Source: Liolophura sinensis
Lineage: Eukaryota > Mollusca > Polyplacophora > Chitonida > Chitonidae
Assembly: GCF_032854445.1 (NCBI RefSeq)
Contig: NC_088303.1
Coordinates: 7,635,501 to 7,695,500 of the forward strand
Length of the DNA: 60,000 nucleotides
Direction of reading: 5' to 3'
Part shown: piece by piece, positions 1-12,001 of the stretch
Layout: the number at the start of each line of letters is the position of its first letter
How positions within the stretch are numbered: position 1 is the first letter of the stretch
The notes under the pieces: model-generated
Seen by the model: only the letters and a program-made list of their open reading frames with translations
Databases searched by the model: none
What the model was told of the DNA's origin: nothing
Translations under genes and position numbers: made by a program

Positions 1-59
1 TACAAAAATGACAGCAAATTAGTTGTTTCTTTAGAGCTTAAATCAATATAGTTTTACAC

Positions 60-1260
60 TTTTCAAAAACTCTCCCTTTCTTTGCATCAGTATGTTCAAC
101 CTTTTTAATGTGCGGTTTTCTGAGGTGTTTGTTTAAAGTACTTTAGGCAACCTGCGCCATTGCTGTACCAACATGACGCCCAGCTCATGAACAGTCTATG
201 ATTGCCGTTTCTAGGCACGAACACCTCTTCCACGAGTATCGCATACGTGTTCGATGGGATTGGGCGCACGTTCCCACAGAAAGTTCCCCAAACCATTACA
301 CTACCGCCACGAAGCCAATAAACTTCCTGTACGCATCACTAACTGGGAATGATGTTTGCCGCTCCGACGCCACGTTTGCACTTTTTCATCGGTAAATTTC
401 AGCTTCAAATGTCATACTTTGCTAAACACAGCCCCCTATTCCATTGTCTCTCGTTCCAGCGCAGGTGATATTGTATCCACCGTAGACGTTGAGTCCTGTT
501 TACCGGTGAGAGAATAGGGCCAACATAAGGACATCGGATACAAAGGTGAGCAGCGCACGGTCTAGGCCGTTACGCGATCCGTAAACAGTGCGTCACTGGT
601 TGACGTTTTGGTCGCGAAATGATTATGCAAATGACTTAGCCGATGTTGAGTGTTCTCGGCATGTGGCCGTCCTGACCTTAGTCACAATCTTGGTCGTCCT
701 GACCCTTGGTCGCAATCATGGCCGTCCTGACCTTGGTCACAATCTTAGCCGTCCTGACCTTGGTCGCAATCATGGCCGTCCTGACCTTGGTCACTATCGT
801 GGCCGCCCTGGCCTTGGTCGCAATCGAGGCCGTTCTGGCGTTAGTCGCAGTCGTGGCCGTCGTGACGTTGGTCGCAATCGTGACCGTCCTGAACTTGGTC
901 GATCCAATGTCGTAACCGTGTCCTTCTGTTGTGAATTGTTCGTCTGCTGTATCTGATGGCACGTGTAACAGCCACTTTAGACTGGCCAGCCTGGAGCATG
1001 CCAGCTGCATGTTCACGTTCAACATTTTCTAACATTTATCTCTCAAGGATTGTTAGCGTGTTTTTCCTAATCACCAGCATATTTTCCACACGTCTTGGTG
1101 CTTAGCTAAATGAAATTGTGGTCACCTGACGTCGCACAAGTGCGGGATTGCGTTTCCATAAGAGAGCGTGCTGCATGCTGCCCATTTTCAATATAATTCA
1201 TTTTTCCAAATTAGGAGTTCCTCTTTTGTTAAGTATATCTTATCAGTGAAAAAAGTTACT
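60..1260 (-). mobile_element. Degraded Tc1/mariner-like transposon (copy A)
   Basis: Minus-strand relic of a cut-and-paste DNA transposon. The end is near 1190-1250 and resembles the ends at 2527-2600 and 43240-43520. Reading leftwards, 1035-900 gives a helix-turn-helix like that of Tc1 transposases (REHAAGMLQAGQSKVAVTRA, then TIHNRRTRLRH). Around 330-400 there is an FTDEK-type segment, and at 290-130 the C-terminal NPIEHVCD motif followed by a VHELGVMLVQQWRRLP-like stretch. In Tc1 transposases PIEHxWD lies next to the last catalytic acid. The reading frame is broken repeatedly and the middle of the catalytic domain is missing, so it cannot make transposase. A 24-bp array sits in the linker after the DNA-binding domain. 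Family call is firm; the exact ends are not. Confidence 0.72.
665..905. repeat. 24-bp minisatellite inside transposon copy A
   Basis: About ten imperfect copies of a 24-bp unit of the form GGCCGTCCTGACCTTGGTCG plus CAAT. It occupies the linker that follows the transposase DNA-binding domain. The related copy at 42400-43530 has only about one such unit (near 42870-42890), so the array expanded after the element inserted. The unit length is divisible by three, so frames stay open on both strands; the open frames here are a by-product and not genes. Confidence 0.85.
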
Positions 1261-1599
1261 CTGCATTAAAGTTCGCAGAATTTAAAAAAACTGTTGAACA
1301 AATAAGATTACATGAGTACATCTTACATTATTGTCCGTTACAGGCGACCTAGAATATGTATTCACAGAATGAATTACGCGTTACATGAAGCACACGGACC
1401 ACGCGGTGAGTATTTAACGACACGCGTGCCAACTTTGAGTATCATTGGATATTCACACTTAAGCTAGTGCAATCGTTCACCCATTCAGTCTTAAAGGCAT
1501 TACGACGTCATACCAAGACGGGCGTTAAACAAACGTAATTAGGCGGTTGATATGCTTAGCGAATGCCGAAAGACAGCAGGAGGCCGCGAAGTGGATGCA
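1261..1599. other. No gene seen
   Basis: Unique-looking AT-rich sequence between two Tc1-like relics. I see no coding, RNA or repeat signal in it. Confidence 0.5.
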
Positions 1600-2190
1600 T
1601 TGTCACAGCAGCGCTGGCCAGACGCCCGAGAATTTTACATAAGGTAAGGAATTGTCCGCTCTCTGGACGGCCTCGGTTAATGAGATAGATAAGTCGATTC
1701 GTTTGACACACCTCAAAAGCAGACACCAATGAAACGGCTTGAATAATTCCAGACCATCGCCGAATAAACTTACAAACCGTAAGAAATCGTCCGCGGGAGA
1801 TAGTGTATCGACCGTGATGTAGAGAGAGACCGTTTTGGGGTCGGGCCAGTGATGGTGTGGGGAGGTTTCACATTTTGCCACCGTGCTCCTCTTGTTGTAG
1901 TTGACCTTGAACGCTGCAGGTTACCGAGACTAGATCCTTCAGCTCATTGTCGTCCCTTTCCTGCAGCGTGAAGGCCCCGTAATCACATTTCTGCAGGACA
2001 ATACTCATCCCCATAACGCTTGGATGAGAAGAGCATTCATGGCTGCAAACAACTTTCATGTACCCTTGGCCTTCAAATTCACCTGATTTATAGCAGCTAT
2101 TGAGCACGTTTTGGACTAAATTGACCAACGCTTGAGACGACAACGATGTCAGCTCTAAAACTTTGACACAATAGCTAAAGACATAACCAG
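1600..2190 (+). pseudogene. Tc1/mariner-like transposase, C-terminal half, decayed (copy B)
   Basis: Plus-strand relic of the catalytic half of a Tc1-like transposase. A readable stretch gives FGVGPVMVWGGFTFCHRAPL, the GGSVMVWGGI region typical of the family. Further on, in another frame, come QDNTHPHNAWMRRAF (the QDN-xHxA catalytic region) and IEHVLD*IDQRLRRQR (the PIEHVWD region). Frameshifts and stops make it non-functional. The outer boundary of the large inverted repeat (about 1803) falls inside this relic; the partner copy is at 16808-17500 on the opposite strand. Confidence 0.7.
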
Positions 2191-2504
2191 GGCCCAGTTT
2201 CACACAGATGTCGTACATGTACGATAATCGCACAGTACAGGAATATAGTACTGTAACAGTTACATACAATATGTCATACGACAAATCTACGATACAAAAG
2301 GTTGTCGTAGGCAGCTTTGTGACACTGGGCCCAGCAGTACTTGCATGTCTTGTGACTTCAATGAAAGAGAGATGCACAGAAACCATCGTCACTCCTGGTT
2401 GACACACCCATTACTGATGCTATCTTTTTTAAATAAAACTAATTTGATGTTCTCCACATTAATGTACATTGACCAGAGAATAGGAATACGACCAATTTGT
2501 TTTC

Positions 2505-2990
2505 GAATAGCTACTGCTTATAGTAGTCAAGATATATACTAAACAAAAAGAAACTTCACATTTGGAGAAGTGAATTATACTGAAAATGGGTAGCACAGGT
2601 AGTTAATATGGGCGAATAATGGCTAGGTCTAACCTGAGGCATCCTCCCAGTGCAGTTACTGTTTTGTGAAAACGACAACAGTTTTATCTGACTGAGCACC
2701 AAGACATGTGCACAATTTGCTGGTGATTAGAAAAAAATACGCTTACGATCTGGGAGATAAACAATTCTCATATCAAGGCTTACAAATTTTAAACGTTCAC
2801 GTGCAGTTGGTATGTTCCAGGTTGGCCAATCTACTGTGGCTGTTGCACGTGTCATGAGATGCAGTACAGGGGCAAAGAAAGCAAATGAAAGCCGAACGCG
2901 CGTTTGAACATGTTTTAAGAGAAAATGTCCATCCTCAAGGCTGTAATGGAAAAGGCCTACACTGCACGTTTTGGGACAAATCTACTTTTC
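2505..2990 (+). mobile_element. Tc1/mariner-like 5' end fragment (copy C)
   Basis: A plus-strand fragment with the element end (TCAAGATATATACTAAAC at about 2527) and, near 2796-2880, a decayed helix-turn-helix reading ERSRAVGMFQVGQSTVAVAR. Homologous to the minus-strand ends of copies A and the 42.4-43.5 kb copy. It has no catalytic half. Just outside the end, at 2505-2535, is a single copy of the motif GCTACTGCTTATAGTAGTC, which in reverse complement is part of the 43-bp unit amplified at 43525-44546. Confidence 0.68.
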
Positions 2991-4489
2991 GGATAGCTTC
3001 CATACTTTAGATGTATATACTTACTTTCCGTTAAAATACCGATATGCGCTATGTGAGTTGTGAAATATTTACTTTAACAGCGCACGCAAACTGAACAATG
3101 TTTATTATACACTGAGCAGTGTAATTTGACCTGTAGGCAGCGAGGTGGAGAGTTTGGTGGGGTCGCACATAGGCAAGCGGAACGACTATCTCAGTCAATT
3201 GTAGGTGAGGTGCTAGGGGCCGACCAAGCTCCGGAAGCTCCGGAAGCTTCGATCTTCCAGACGTTCGGAGACATGTTCTAATTGCCTTTTCGACCAGTTA
3301 TAAATAAATAAATACAAACAGATGTACAGATCCTTTAACTTGAATTTCAAGATATTGGAAATGTGTGTCTAAGATGGAAATCATCTGAACGGGAATCTAG
3401 AAGCATCCACAAAATCGCAAAAACGGAATTCCTATCCAGCATTAGAATATAAACCTGGGTAAATTCGATATTTATATTCTTACGTTATTTGTGATAGAAA
3501 ACATGCAGGCAAAGTTTCATAAAACAGCATCGTTTGTAAGAATTATCGCTTTGCTGAAAATATGACTTAAAATAGAGCAAATATTGCGCTGGATTTTGCC
3601 GGGTGCTGGAGGATAAGAGGTCTCCCAGAGGAATTAATAGACGTAAGTTCTCAGTGCACTTGAATGCTGAGTAAAATTGTCCACATTTGGAAATTACAAA
3701 ATTGCAAATAGTTGACGACATGACGACATAACGACATGAGGTTTCGCCGAGGTTTAAAATGTCTACCCAATACAATCACAGTGCGTTAATCTGTTTGAAC
3801 AAATGAAAAGAAATGTTTTATCAGCCAATTCAAAACAGTGAAGAAAGCAATGAACATTCACTGTGGTGTATTTTTTATATGGTTGGGTCGAAAATTGGTG
3901 GGGGGTCGGGGTAGAACATATGAGTGGTCCCCATACTTTTGATAGTGCACCATACACCCCCCCCCCACCCCGCACCCCCACCCCCACCCACCCCCACACC
4001 CACACTTTCCTACGCCATTGTAGTAGACGGACAACAGTTCTCAGTCTGAGGACAGGCGTGTATCAAGCCGGTACGATATCTAATCACCACAGGCTAGAAC
4101 GGCCACATTTGACGACAAATAAAGAGAGGGGCACATGCGGTACTGAACAAACTGGAATACAGATGGCTGGTCCCTGTGAAATCAAAAAGTAACCTCATCT
4201 TGCTATTGTTGACTGCGAAGGGTGCGCTAAGCGCAACCTAATGCCTTGTTCTGTTTTAGTGTACGCCCATTACTTTCATAAACCAGATTTATCTACTAGC
4301 AACAGACTGCTCTGTATGGGTATTTTTGAAGATAAAATAACACATGTTAACAGTTTCTTGTTTGCTCAGTATATGTATGTACTGTCTACAGCTCCATTTG
4401 CAATTTCATTGCTTTGTAAGTTGCTTTATGTTAAAAATAAAAGACTGAGGGCGCAACCCAAACGAAGACGGTTTTGACAATAAAATTCA
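2991..4489. other. Left-arm-only block, no gene seen
   Basis: About 1.5 kb with no counterpart in the right arm. It contains a C-rich strand-asymmetric tract at 3955-4005 (runs of CCCCC with A spacers). Open frames here are short and unconserved. Either an insertion into the left arm or a loss from the right. Confidence 0.5.
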
Positions 4490-5606
4490 TGCGATTTTAC
4501 ACCACTGCCATTCACACAAGCCTTAACATCAATTTGTGTATAGTTTAAAACCATACCTGATATGTCACAATGGGAAGCAACATAGATTTTCATGGATGAA
4601 TGTTGAGCCTTTCGATTTTCATCTACCAACACACTCCATCAGATAAATTCACCGGGAATTTTGTAGACACATAAAGAAAGGGTCAGATATCACGTCGTGA
4701 ATATCGAGCAAATTCGTGTCAAATTCAGAATCCAAAAGAGATGGTGAGAGGGAACCCCTATTTAATCCAGAATGAAGTAAAATGCCTTCCCGCAATCAGT
4801 TCCTGCAGCTTTCATAGGCATTTGAGTTCTTTTTGAGTTCAACTATGCAGATGAATCTCCGGTATTTGTAACCTTTGGGTCATGCATTCTCCGTCAAATT
4901 GACAGATAATAGTTTTTTGTGTCGAGTGATTGACCGTTTTTCGAAGTCTGAATAGTCTGACTAGCATTTCATTTTCTACATTATTGGCGTACAGTTTTTC
5001 CTTTGAAACGTATGCTGTCGAAAGTTGTAATTGTTCTGAAGTTATCGTGTATTGGAAGAAATAAAGGAGTTCGTAGAACATATTCAAATGGCTGAGGTTC
5101 AGCATACTTAATTTAAGGTAAACATAAAACCCCTTACAAAACTGTTTGTCTCAAAAACAGGGTTTAGACTAAAGCTGACCACAGTTTAAGTAACAGGTGT
5201 CGCTCTCCAATCAAAGCATACGGACTCAAGATCCAGCGCGACACGTGTCTATTTAAGTTCATCTCGAAACACAAATTTATGTTGTATAACGTTATGAAAA
5301 AAAGTATTTTAACTGCATTTTCATTGCAATAATATGGACGTCCAAGGCAATGATATGGGGATTTTTGGGGTCTTACGTATGTATTTTTGATATTGAATAT
5401 GGGTGGTTTCACAGAGGGCTGAATATAGGCGACAGGTTTTTAAAAAAAGCAGACTATAGTTTCAAAGCTGATAATCTGCGGCACCTCAATCTTCAACTCG
5501 TGGTCCAGTCAAACTGAAGAAACACAAAGTACACAAAATGTCTAGATGTCAAGACAATTTTGAAATAGCCGTTTTTATGTTGTATAATCTTTGTTATATT
5601 TTTCAG
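4490..5606. repeat. Non-coding inverted-repeat sequence upstream of GPCR A
   Basis: This stretch matches 15426-16565 in reverse complement and corresponds to the intron immediately upstream of gene B. No transposon or exon was recognised apart from the 3' splice site at 5601-5606. No TATA-bearing first exon like those of B-E was found upstream of A on the plus strand. Confidence 0.55.
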
Positions 5607-6636
5607 ATGACCACGCAGGAATGCTTGGCATTAAATGCCTCAAAGTCAAACTGTAGTAATGCTAAGATCGAACTGAACTTCTCCAGTACGGACGGGCATG
5701 AAATTCCGAAGGGAACAAGGAAGTCGTCTTCTTTGGCCGAGGTGTTCCGGATCAATATGGCGATCATATGGCGAAACATTTGCCTTGGTTATTCTGGCGC
5801 TGGGCGTCCTGATTAACGGGTTCATGTTGACGGCAATAGTCCTCGAGGGCACTGCAAGCAAAGTTTCTGCTTATAAGCGGTCTAATCGTCAATGTAACCT
5901 ATCCCCTCTCTTCAAAAGTTCTGCCAATGGTAATCTTGATTTGCATGGTGTATGGATTGAACGATCCGCTGACGTTTACTTGTCTGGAGTTAATAAATTG
6001 GATTGCCGCCCAAGGCTTCTTTACGATTTCTTTAGCATGCGATCGAATGTACGCCGTTTGCTTTCCCCTGATCTACAAAACTAAGGGTTACAGCAAGCAT
6101 ATCAAGTGTATGGTTATATTCGCTCACTTGTTTCTCTCTATTGGTTTATTACTCCCCGCTATCATTCTACCATTTCGCATGAACAGAAAACGTGCGAATT
6201 TGTGCACCACCCTTATACCCGGATATTATTTGTACACCAGCCAACTGCGGTCGATTTCCTTGATAGTCTTCACCCTCGTAACATTCACCTTATATTCTTT
6301 CATTTTTGTTTATTTTAAATGTAAAACATTAGTTAAAGAGGCGGAAAGACACGGAGAAATTTCCAGAAAATCGATTTCCTTGACCATAGTCTACTTTCTC
6401 ATGCATCTGACAACGGTACTCCTCTCAGTGCCATCGTCACTGTATGCAGTTTATGTCAGCAGTGCTGTTAAAGGAATCCCCATTGGAAATACCCGAGTGG
6501 TGTTCCAGCTATTAGTTATTTTACTATTATTCAATCCTGTCATAGACCCGATGATTTTAACGTGGAAAATTTCAACCACACATCGAGTAATCCGTCCTCT
6601 TTAGCAGGGATAAGCACTGATAAACCAAAGGGCTGA
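5607..6636 (+). pseudogene. Class A GPCR pseudogene (copy A)
   Basis: Inverted-duplicate partner of intact gene B. It starts at an ATG abutting a splice acceptor (TTTTTCAG|ATGACCACG) and reads MTTQECLALNASKSNC as in B. A frameshift follows near residue 52, another lies in the TM1-TM2 region, and 21 bp encoding VPPLAHI before TM3 are missing. From 5927 the frame is open again through CDRMYAVCFP and FNPVIDPMILTWK, but a deletion after TM7 replaces the basic tail with STTHRVIRPL and an early stop. The homologous original stop is at 6634-6636. An AATAAA lies at about 6859-6864. The duplicated segment stops short of the promoter candidate of B (18.4 kb), so A may never have had its own. It is a clear pseudogene. 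Confidence 0.9.
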
Positions 6637-7553
6637 GATATCAGGCTCTCATCATTAAATGACTGTTGTTCATTTTCTGACAAACTTTTATTTCCATATG
6701 ATTGTTCAAAAATGTGTTGTGCACGTAACATATGTGTAATCTTGTATATGTCTTGAAAAACTACACGTATTGTCCAGGATCGTACAGTTATAATGCGTAT
6801 GGAAGTTGTAAGTATACGTATAAGTATAGAAAAACTTTCGAGACGTTCGCATATTGTAAATAAAATTACGCACATTTATTGTGTGTCTTGTTACATCAGT
6901 GAAGCATTGTTATATATCCGAAAATTAACCTGTGAGCCTCTCGCCTTACTAAATAGATTAACCCAAAGAGATACTAAACGTCTAGGCTGTATGCTTCCTG
7001 GTAAGAATGGTTTTCAACACTAACATTCTGATTCCTATTGTGTCTAGTAATTTACATCAGTGTATTTTTTCTAATTCTGCTACTTATTTAACGTACACAT
7101 GTTAAAAGAAGGCCCCGGATATATCTGGTGATATGTGTGACCATTTGCCACACCGTCCTCACTATAATGTTGTTACTTTCTATGCTCCAAGTTATACACA
7201 GAAAAGTTATCAATGGGTTACATGGGAGTATAGGCATCGCTGTTTTATACAATTACGAAGCTCATGTGAGCACTTACATTTACGATGACCTTCATCCTCC
7301 CTTAAATGTGATGTATGTTCTTTTAATTAAAACAGTTTATAGCTGAGAGTCCGTCATGATCGTGTCGTGAGAGCGTTCACTTGTAGGTACATTGTACATG
7401 TAGGTTTTATCCTTGCATTGGTGCTATTTTTTCACGATGTCAAAGTTCAAACTCGTTGACCGTGAATAATTTCCAGATAAAATACAAATACAGTTATCTC
7501 AGTCCGGCATGTCTATGTAATAAACATCTAAGCTTAAACATCCTCTAGACCTG
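6637..7553. repeat. Inverted-repeat sequence downstream of GPCR A
   Basis: Non-coding 3' flank of pseudogene A, matching the flank of B at about 13190-14315. It includes a candidate AATAAA poly(A) signal at about 6859; the equivalent site beside B reads ATTAAA. No other gene seen. Confidence 0.55.
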
Positions 7554-7564
7554 GGGTAGGCGGA

Positions 7565-8026
7565 TTTATTTTATTTATTTATTTGATTGGTGTTTTACGC
7601 TGTACTCAAGAATATTGTGGTCAGCATTGTGGTGGGCGGAAACCGAGTGAGTGAGTGTTTGGGGTTTGTCGTGATCAACAATTTTTCAGTCATATGACGA
7701 TGACGGAACCCTTAGGGTGTATGTTGTAATGTACCTCCTTGTTGCAGGACGGATTTCCACCGCTCTTTTATCTAGTGCTACTTCACTGAGACGACTTCCC
7801 GACGGCAAGTAAGCTGCCCTGCCCGATCTATTATACTGATACGGGTCAACCAGTCGTTGCACTATCCCCTTCTTGACGAAGGCCAAGCGAGGACGTTACA
7901 ACTTCCTTTTTCGCCCGGAGAGGAAGCCAGCATGAGCTGGACTTGATCTCACAGCGAGCACATTGGCGAGAGGCTCCTGGGTCATTATGCTGCGCTAGCG
8001 CGCTAACCAACTGTCACGGAGGCCCC
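7565..8026 (-). mobile_element. tRNA-derived SINE interrupted by a second element
   Basis: Minus-strand SINE: AT-rich tail on the left (7565-7583), tRNA-like head on the right (GCGCTAGCGCGCTAACCAAC, then CACGGAGGCCCC). It is flanked by an 11-bp target-site duplication, GGGTAGGCGGA (7554-7564 and 8027-8037). The right arm of the inverted repeat has this site once and empty (13176-13186). The SINE body is split by another element at 7650-7912. Confidence 0.88.
7650..7912 (+). mobile_element. Short dispersed element (GAGTGAGTG type), nested in SINE
   Basis: Starts with GTGAGTGAGTG, then GGGTTTGTCGTGATCAACAA, the TTTTTCAGTCATATGACGA motif, and ends at AAGCGAGGACGTTACAACTT. Related copies lie at 25289-25545, 50305-50625, 43291-43508 (inverted) and a fragment at 34445-34490. 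No coding capacity; probably a non-autonomous element. Its class is not established here. Confidence 0.75.
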
Positions 8027-8037
8027 GGGTAGGCGGA

Positions 8038-9222
8038 ATTAGATACACCTGTGATAGTTTGACTGCAAACAGGAGTCCTATACTCTTTGTAAAATTGTAA
8101 AAACCTAGAGCAAAGGCGTTTGTTGGAGTGTCCCTGACCTAGTTGTTTTTAATGAATGACTTGTGACATAAACTGAAATCCTCACACTGGCATGCTTCGT
8201 GTTACAAAATACAGATAGTGAACTCTGAAGGATGGGATATCAGGAATTGTCAACGCGGGAGGAGCGATATTCAACGAGTGGGAAGCAGGAGTCGTGTATT
8301 ATTTGTCGAGCGATGACAATTCCTGATACCGGTACACAATTCCCAGCATGCGTTATATGCTTTATTATACAGACAGGGTGCTTACTCAACTGGTGCTTTG
8401 AGACCATAGCGAAGTGCACAAATTTTCCAGCCCTCCCATTTTGAGAGGGGTCTAAAACAGAGAAAAAAAAGGAACCAGGCCACATTTACCAACAACACTA
8501 GTTGCCTTATCCACGATGGTCATGAAATATATCATTGGGGATTAAATAGCGAAACATTTGAATGCATTTACCCACCATGTAGATTTAAAATCGCCAGCCA
8601 CCACTCAAAAACTTTCTCAAGAGTTAGTTATTAAAAAATCACCTCAAAACTTTCTTTGGATGCTAATCGTTGTGATAGGTGCGCTACTTTTTTAAATTTA
8701 GGCCTCTTGAAATAAAGCATTAGATATTTTGTGAACATCATGTGTTCGCCTGGACGCCATTTTGTTACAAAATAGCATGGAAGCCAAAGCACAATCATTG
8801 CAACTCATTGCAACTATTCCAACAGAACTGTCACGACGATCACCTCAAGTAACTTTCTGTTACTGTCACATAAAATCAAAGTACGCTTAGCTGTAGCTCG
8901 TATTTTATGACAGATAGTGCTAGTTCAGGTTTTTATGTTACCCGGGCCCTCTACTTGGAAGGACCGAGACTTGAGTGCGTAGTGGATGTAATGGAAATGG
9001 GCAGAGTACGCTGCTAACTACTTTGGGACTGAAGTCTAAGGAGATAATTTGTGGACCTTTAGAATAAGCACAGAGTTGTTGTTAGTTTGCTGTCTTTTAG
9101 TTTTGGTCGCGTCCTTAATTTGAGTCAAAGTGAATAATTGGTTACACGTTCAGCCGGGAGTGATGATGGTTGTTCCACATGTAAACAAACTTTAGATAAA
9201 AACGGTCATCGAAATAACCAGT
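8038..9222. repeat. Inner part of left inverted-repeat arm
   Basis: Well conserved with 12002-13175 in reverse complement, but with no recognisable gene. Its two short open frames at 8232-8485 are conserved in the other arm only because the DNA duplication is recent. Confidence 0.6.
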
Positions 9223-11152
9223 GCATAAACATTAAAAACAGGACATAGTAATTATTGTGCGTTAGTATGTAAATGTAAAGTAATTTATCTGACAATGGTT
9301 AAAAGGTAGACATGATAATTGGAGTTGGTAATGGCAATTTGATACGGTACTAATTCGAGTTTTGGTTGTATTTCCTTGTACAGCTTGAACTACGAATGCT
9401 CGTAAGATCACGCTCGAATAACTTTCAAGATCTCTGGTTTAATTTTAGAGAAGTTATGGATAAGAAATCACTGGTTAATATTCTTGAGACATAAAGCTGA
9501 ATAAAGTGCTTCGTGAGTACAGACAAACGCGTTTTCTGAATTTGTCCACTACATTAGCCACTGTTTTAATTTTCAGGAAGTACGGTCTGGTGGAAATCAC
9601 TCCGCACTGTTTTCAGATGTGTCCACATCATTGGCAAATTTGACTACGCCTTTGTACCGTGTACATGCAAATTAGTGACCCGAACATTTGGGCCTATATA
9701 CGGACGTTTTGCATAAGTGGACTAAAAAAACAAATCGCGCGGGAACACACTTTGAAAGGGGTAAGTGAGTGATGACAAAGGCAGGCATTTTATTTAGGCG
9801 ATTTTGAAAAGCTAGTTTTGTGTTAGACATCTCCTAAGTATGTATCATTTACTACTAAGAGTACAGAAATCGAGCCTTCAGTAAAGGAGTACGAAATAGT
9901 TTTGTAGTTCAGGATTCATTGAGACTGTCCCAACTTTCTTATCACCCTCTGTGTCATTTATCAACCACATGTATTCGTTTTTATGAGAAGTTTTAATTTC
10001 AAACACACCTGAATTGTCGGAAACAAGTAGCGCATTTAATAGCGGATTTGCGTCAAAATTCCATATCTACCCTGCTATTAGAAAGCCTGACTGACGCGGT
10101 CCAGGGGCTTAAATTCTAAAAAAAAAAAACTAGCCTCTAGCACAGATTAGTAATGACAGAAACTGTCGAGGGTATGTTTTAAGTGCTAACTGTTGAGAAA
10201 GTGGCCGTCGATTTTACATCATTGTGGTAGGTTACATGTTACTTTTTCACCCCATGGTGGATATATATTTCACGACAGTATATTGACCAGAGGAAACCAA
10301 GAATGACTCTATAAGGTATAATAAGACGAGCAATGTATTCACCATTTGCCGGACCATATTTGATATATTACTGTCCAAATTCGGGTAAACAGCAACCTGA
10401 AAATTGAAACTACACCTTTCGTTATACAGAAACCTTGTAATAGCAGGGACCTTAGTTGTCCTTGCACAGATTTTTTCACCACCTCGCCAATTTGATACTT
10501 ATTTATTGCTGGAAGTGTTTAAGTGGATACGACAGAACAAGATGTTCGTAAAGACAATAAACGTTTCTGCTTATGAGCTAAATCAAAATATCAAGGATAT
10601 GCCATAAAAATATATTAAGGATCTGCGATCAAAAGTCACTTGACGTATTACGAGCGTGAGTCCAATACGCCCCCAGGCGGAAATTAGTTTTCAGTCAGTA
10701 ACGACTTATCTGGGGGATTTTTACCGGCTGTATAAGGGACATACTGTCCTTAGTTGTAATAACAGGATAGTAAATCTTCAACTTATATAGAGTGAAACAT
10801 CAATCATGAAAAGGCATTCGGCCTGGCAATAACTGCGGTGACCAGCTTCAATATATAATTCATCTTAGTTTCCAAAGAAACCCGTTCATGATACACCTTT
10901 GTCAGTTGTTAAAAGCGATATCAGTTTTAATCAGCACGGATGTTCTGCTGGTCACTCATTATCACACAGGGGTAGCTGGTTCTTCCACTCGTATGTTGAA
11001 TGCCAAGGAAATTATGCTGAGATCGCGATCTCAACTTTATCCGCCACCTTAACGCTTCCCGCCGTCGTATAAGTGAAATATTCTTGAGTACGATGTGAAA
11101 CAACAATCAAAGTCAAATAAATCCGTTTTATCCTAGAAAACAGAAAGCCTAT
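9223..11152. other. Spacer between the inverted-repeat arms
   Basis: About 2 kb of single-copy-looking AT-rich sequence at the centre of the inverted duplication. No gene seen. A SINE tail fragment lies at 11055-11122. Confidence 0.5.
11055..11122 (+). mobile_element. SINE tail fragment
   Basis: Matches the conserved SINE 3' part (GCCGTCGTATAAGTGAAATA, then TTCTTGAGTACGATGTGAAA, then an AAATAAAT-type end). The head is missing. Confidence 0.75.
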
Positions 11153-11194
11153 TGTTACGACCCAAACCCTCTGTATTATAAAGAGATGGAGACG
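11153..11194 (+). repeat. Fragment of LTR 5' end
   Basis: About 42 bp matching the first bases of the solo LTR at 11246: TGTTACGACC, then CTGTATTATAAAGAGATGG. It ends at the inner boundary of the right inverted-repeat arm, so it is a truncated second copy of the LTR start. Confidence 0.7.
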
Positions 11195-11245
11195 TTTTTG
11201 TACCAGTTATCTAGATGACCGTTTTTATCTAAAGTTTGTTTACAT

Positions 11246-12001
11246 TGTTACGACCAAAACTGCCTGTATTATAAAGAGATGGCTTGTTCGAAATACACGA
11301 CAGTTTAGCCGCACAAAAAAGTAAACAAAACCAGCAGATTTTATTTTACAACAATTTATTAGGTTTAACAAGAACAGATAAAAAGACTTATACAAATACT
11401 AAAGTACTTAAGTTTAACAAGAAAGGATAGCAATATCTATACAAACACTAAGTACTTACATGTACAACTGTGTCAAGTCCAAACGGACGCATATATTCCA
11501 CAATGCGGAAAACCATACAGGCATAAATGCAGAAATAAGAGGGAAAATCCACAGTATAACTGAGTGTATGACGAAATATACACAAAATTCCACAGACAGG
11601 GTCCGTGTACTAATAAGCACTGTGTGCACAAGAGCACAAATTAAATATACAAGTTCAGACTGAACAAGTGCTCGGTGGAGATAGGATATAACAAAGCCAG
11701 AGGCTATAAAGACACCAAAATTCAGCACAAAAGGCCTACTAAAGTAACACACAGCGAAAGCATCCAAAACTCTCAATAATTCTCCTTTCTCCTCCTTTCA
11801 CCTGCTTTCATAGGTCTTATATAGACTGGTGGAATTGTCTAAAATGAGAAAATTATTGAACACTTGTTGTAAACAAACAGGCCCCGAACTGAGCGTATTC
11901 TGGAACATTCTAAGGCAGAGGCGGACAGCAGGCCCTGAACTCAGCATATGTAAACAGTGGCAAGCTAAATTTAGAATCTGACGGCAGTTGTTCACATAAC
12001 A
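11246..12001 (+). mobile_element. Solo LTR of an LTR retrotransposon (756 bp)
   Basis: Begins TGTTACGACC and ends CACATAACA, giving the short inverted termini TGTTA/TAACA and the TG...CA ends of LTRs. It is flanked by a 4-bp target-site duplication ACAT (11242-11245 and 12002-12005). The left arm of the inverted repeat keeps the empty site with ACAT once (about 9178-9184), which fixes both ends. Inside is an imperfect direct repeat of about 50 bp (AGTTTAACAAGAA... near 11360-11460). There is no internal domain or second LTR, so it is best read as a solo LTR left by recombination; another element with TGTTA termini is less likely. Confidence 0.78.

Larger units (their letters stand above)
1803..9222. 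repeat. Left arm of large inverted duplication
   Basis: This stretch matches 11203-17415 in reverse complement. Anchors, left to right: the transposase relic (1803-2400 with 16808-17415), the block ending near 4490 (with 16440-16565), the whole GPCR region (5160-7560 with 13170-15900), the block 8232-8485 (with 12725-12978, only two amino-acid differences over 70 codons when translated) and 9098-9222 (with 11203-11245 plus 12002-12080). The left arm is longer because 2400-4490 holds about 1.8 kb absent on the right and because a SINE inserted at 7565-8026. Boundaries are by eye, to about 20 bp. Confidence 0.9.

Noticed and set aside
588-1025. Overlapping open frames with Arg-Pro-Asp-Leu-Gly repeats
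   Set aside because: Shadows of the 24-bp minisatellite within a Tc1-like relic; only the reading that continues into the helix-turn-helix has meaning.
3955-4005. G-quadruplex-like regulatory element
   Set aside because: The tract is C-rich with irregular spacing and no promoter nearby; noted only as a composition feature.
8232-8485. Short open frames shared with 12725-12978
   Set aside because: Similarity is explained by the inverted duplication and continues equally outside the frames.
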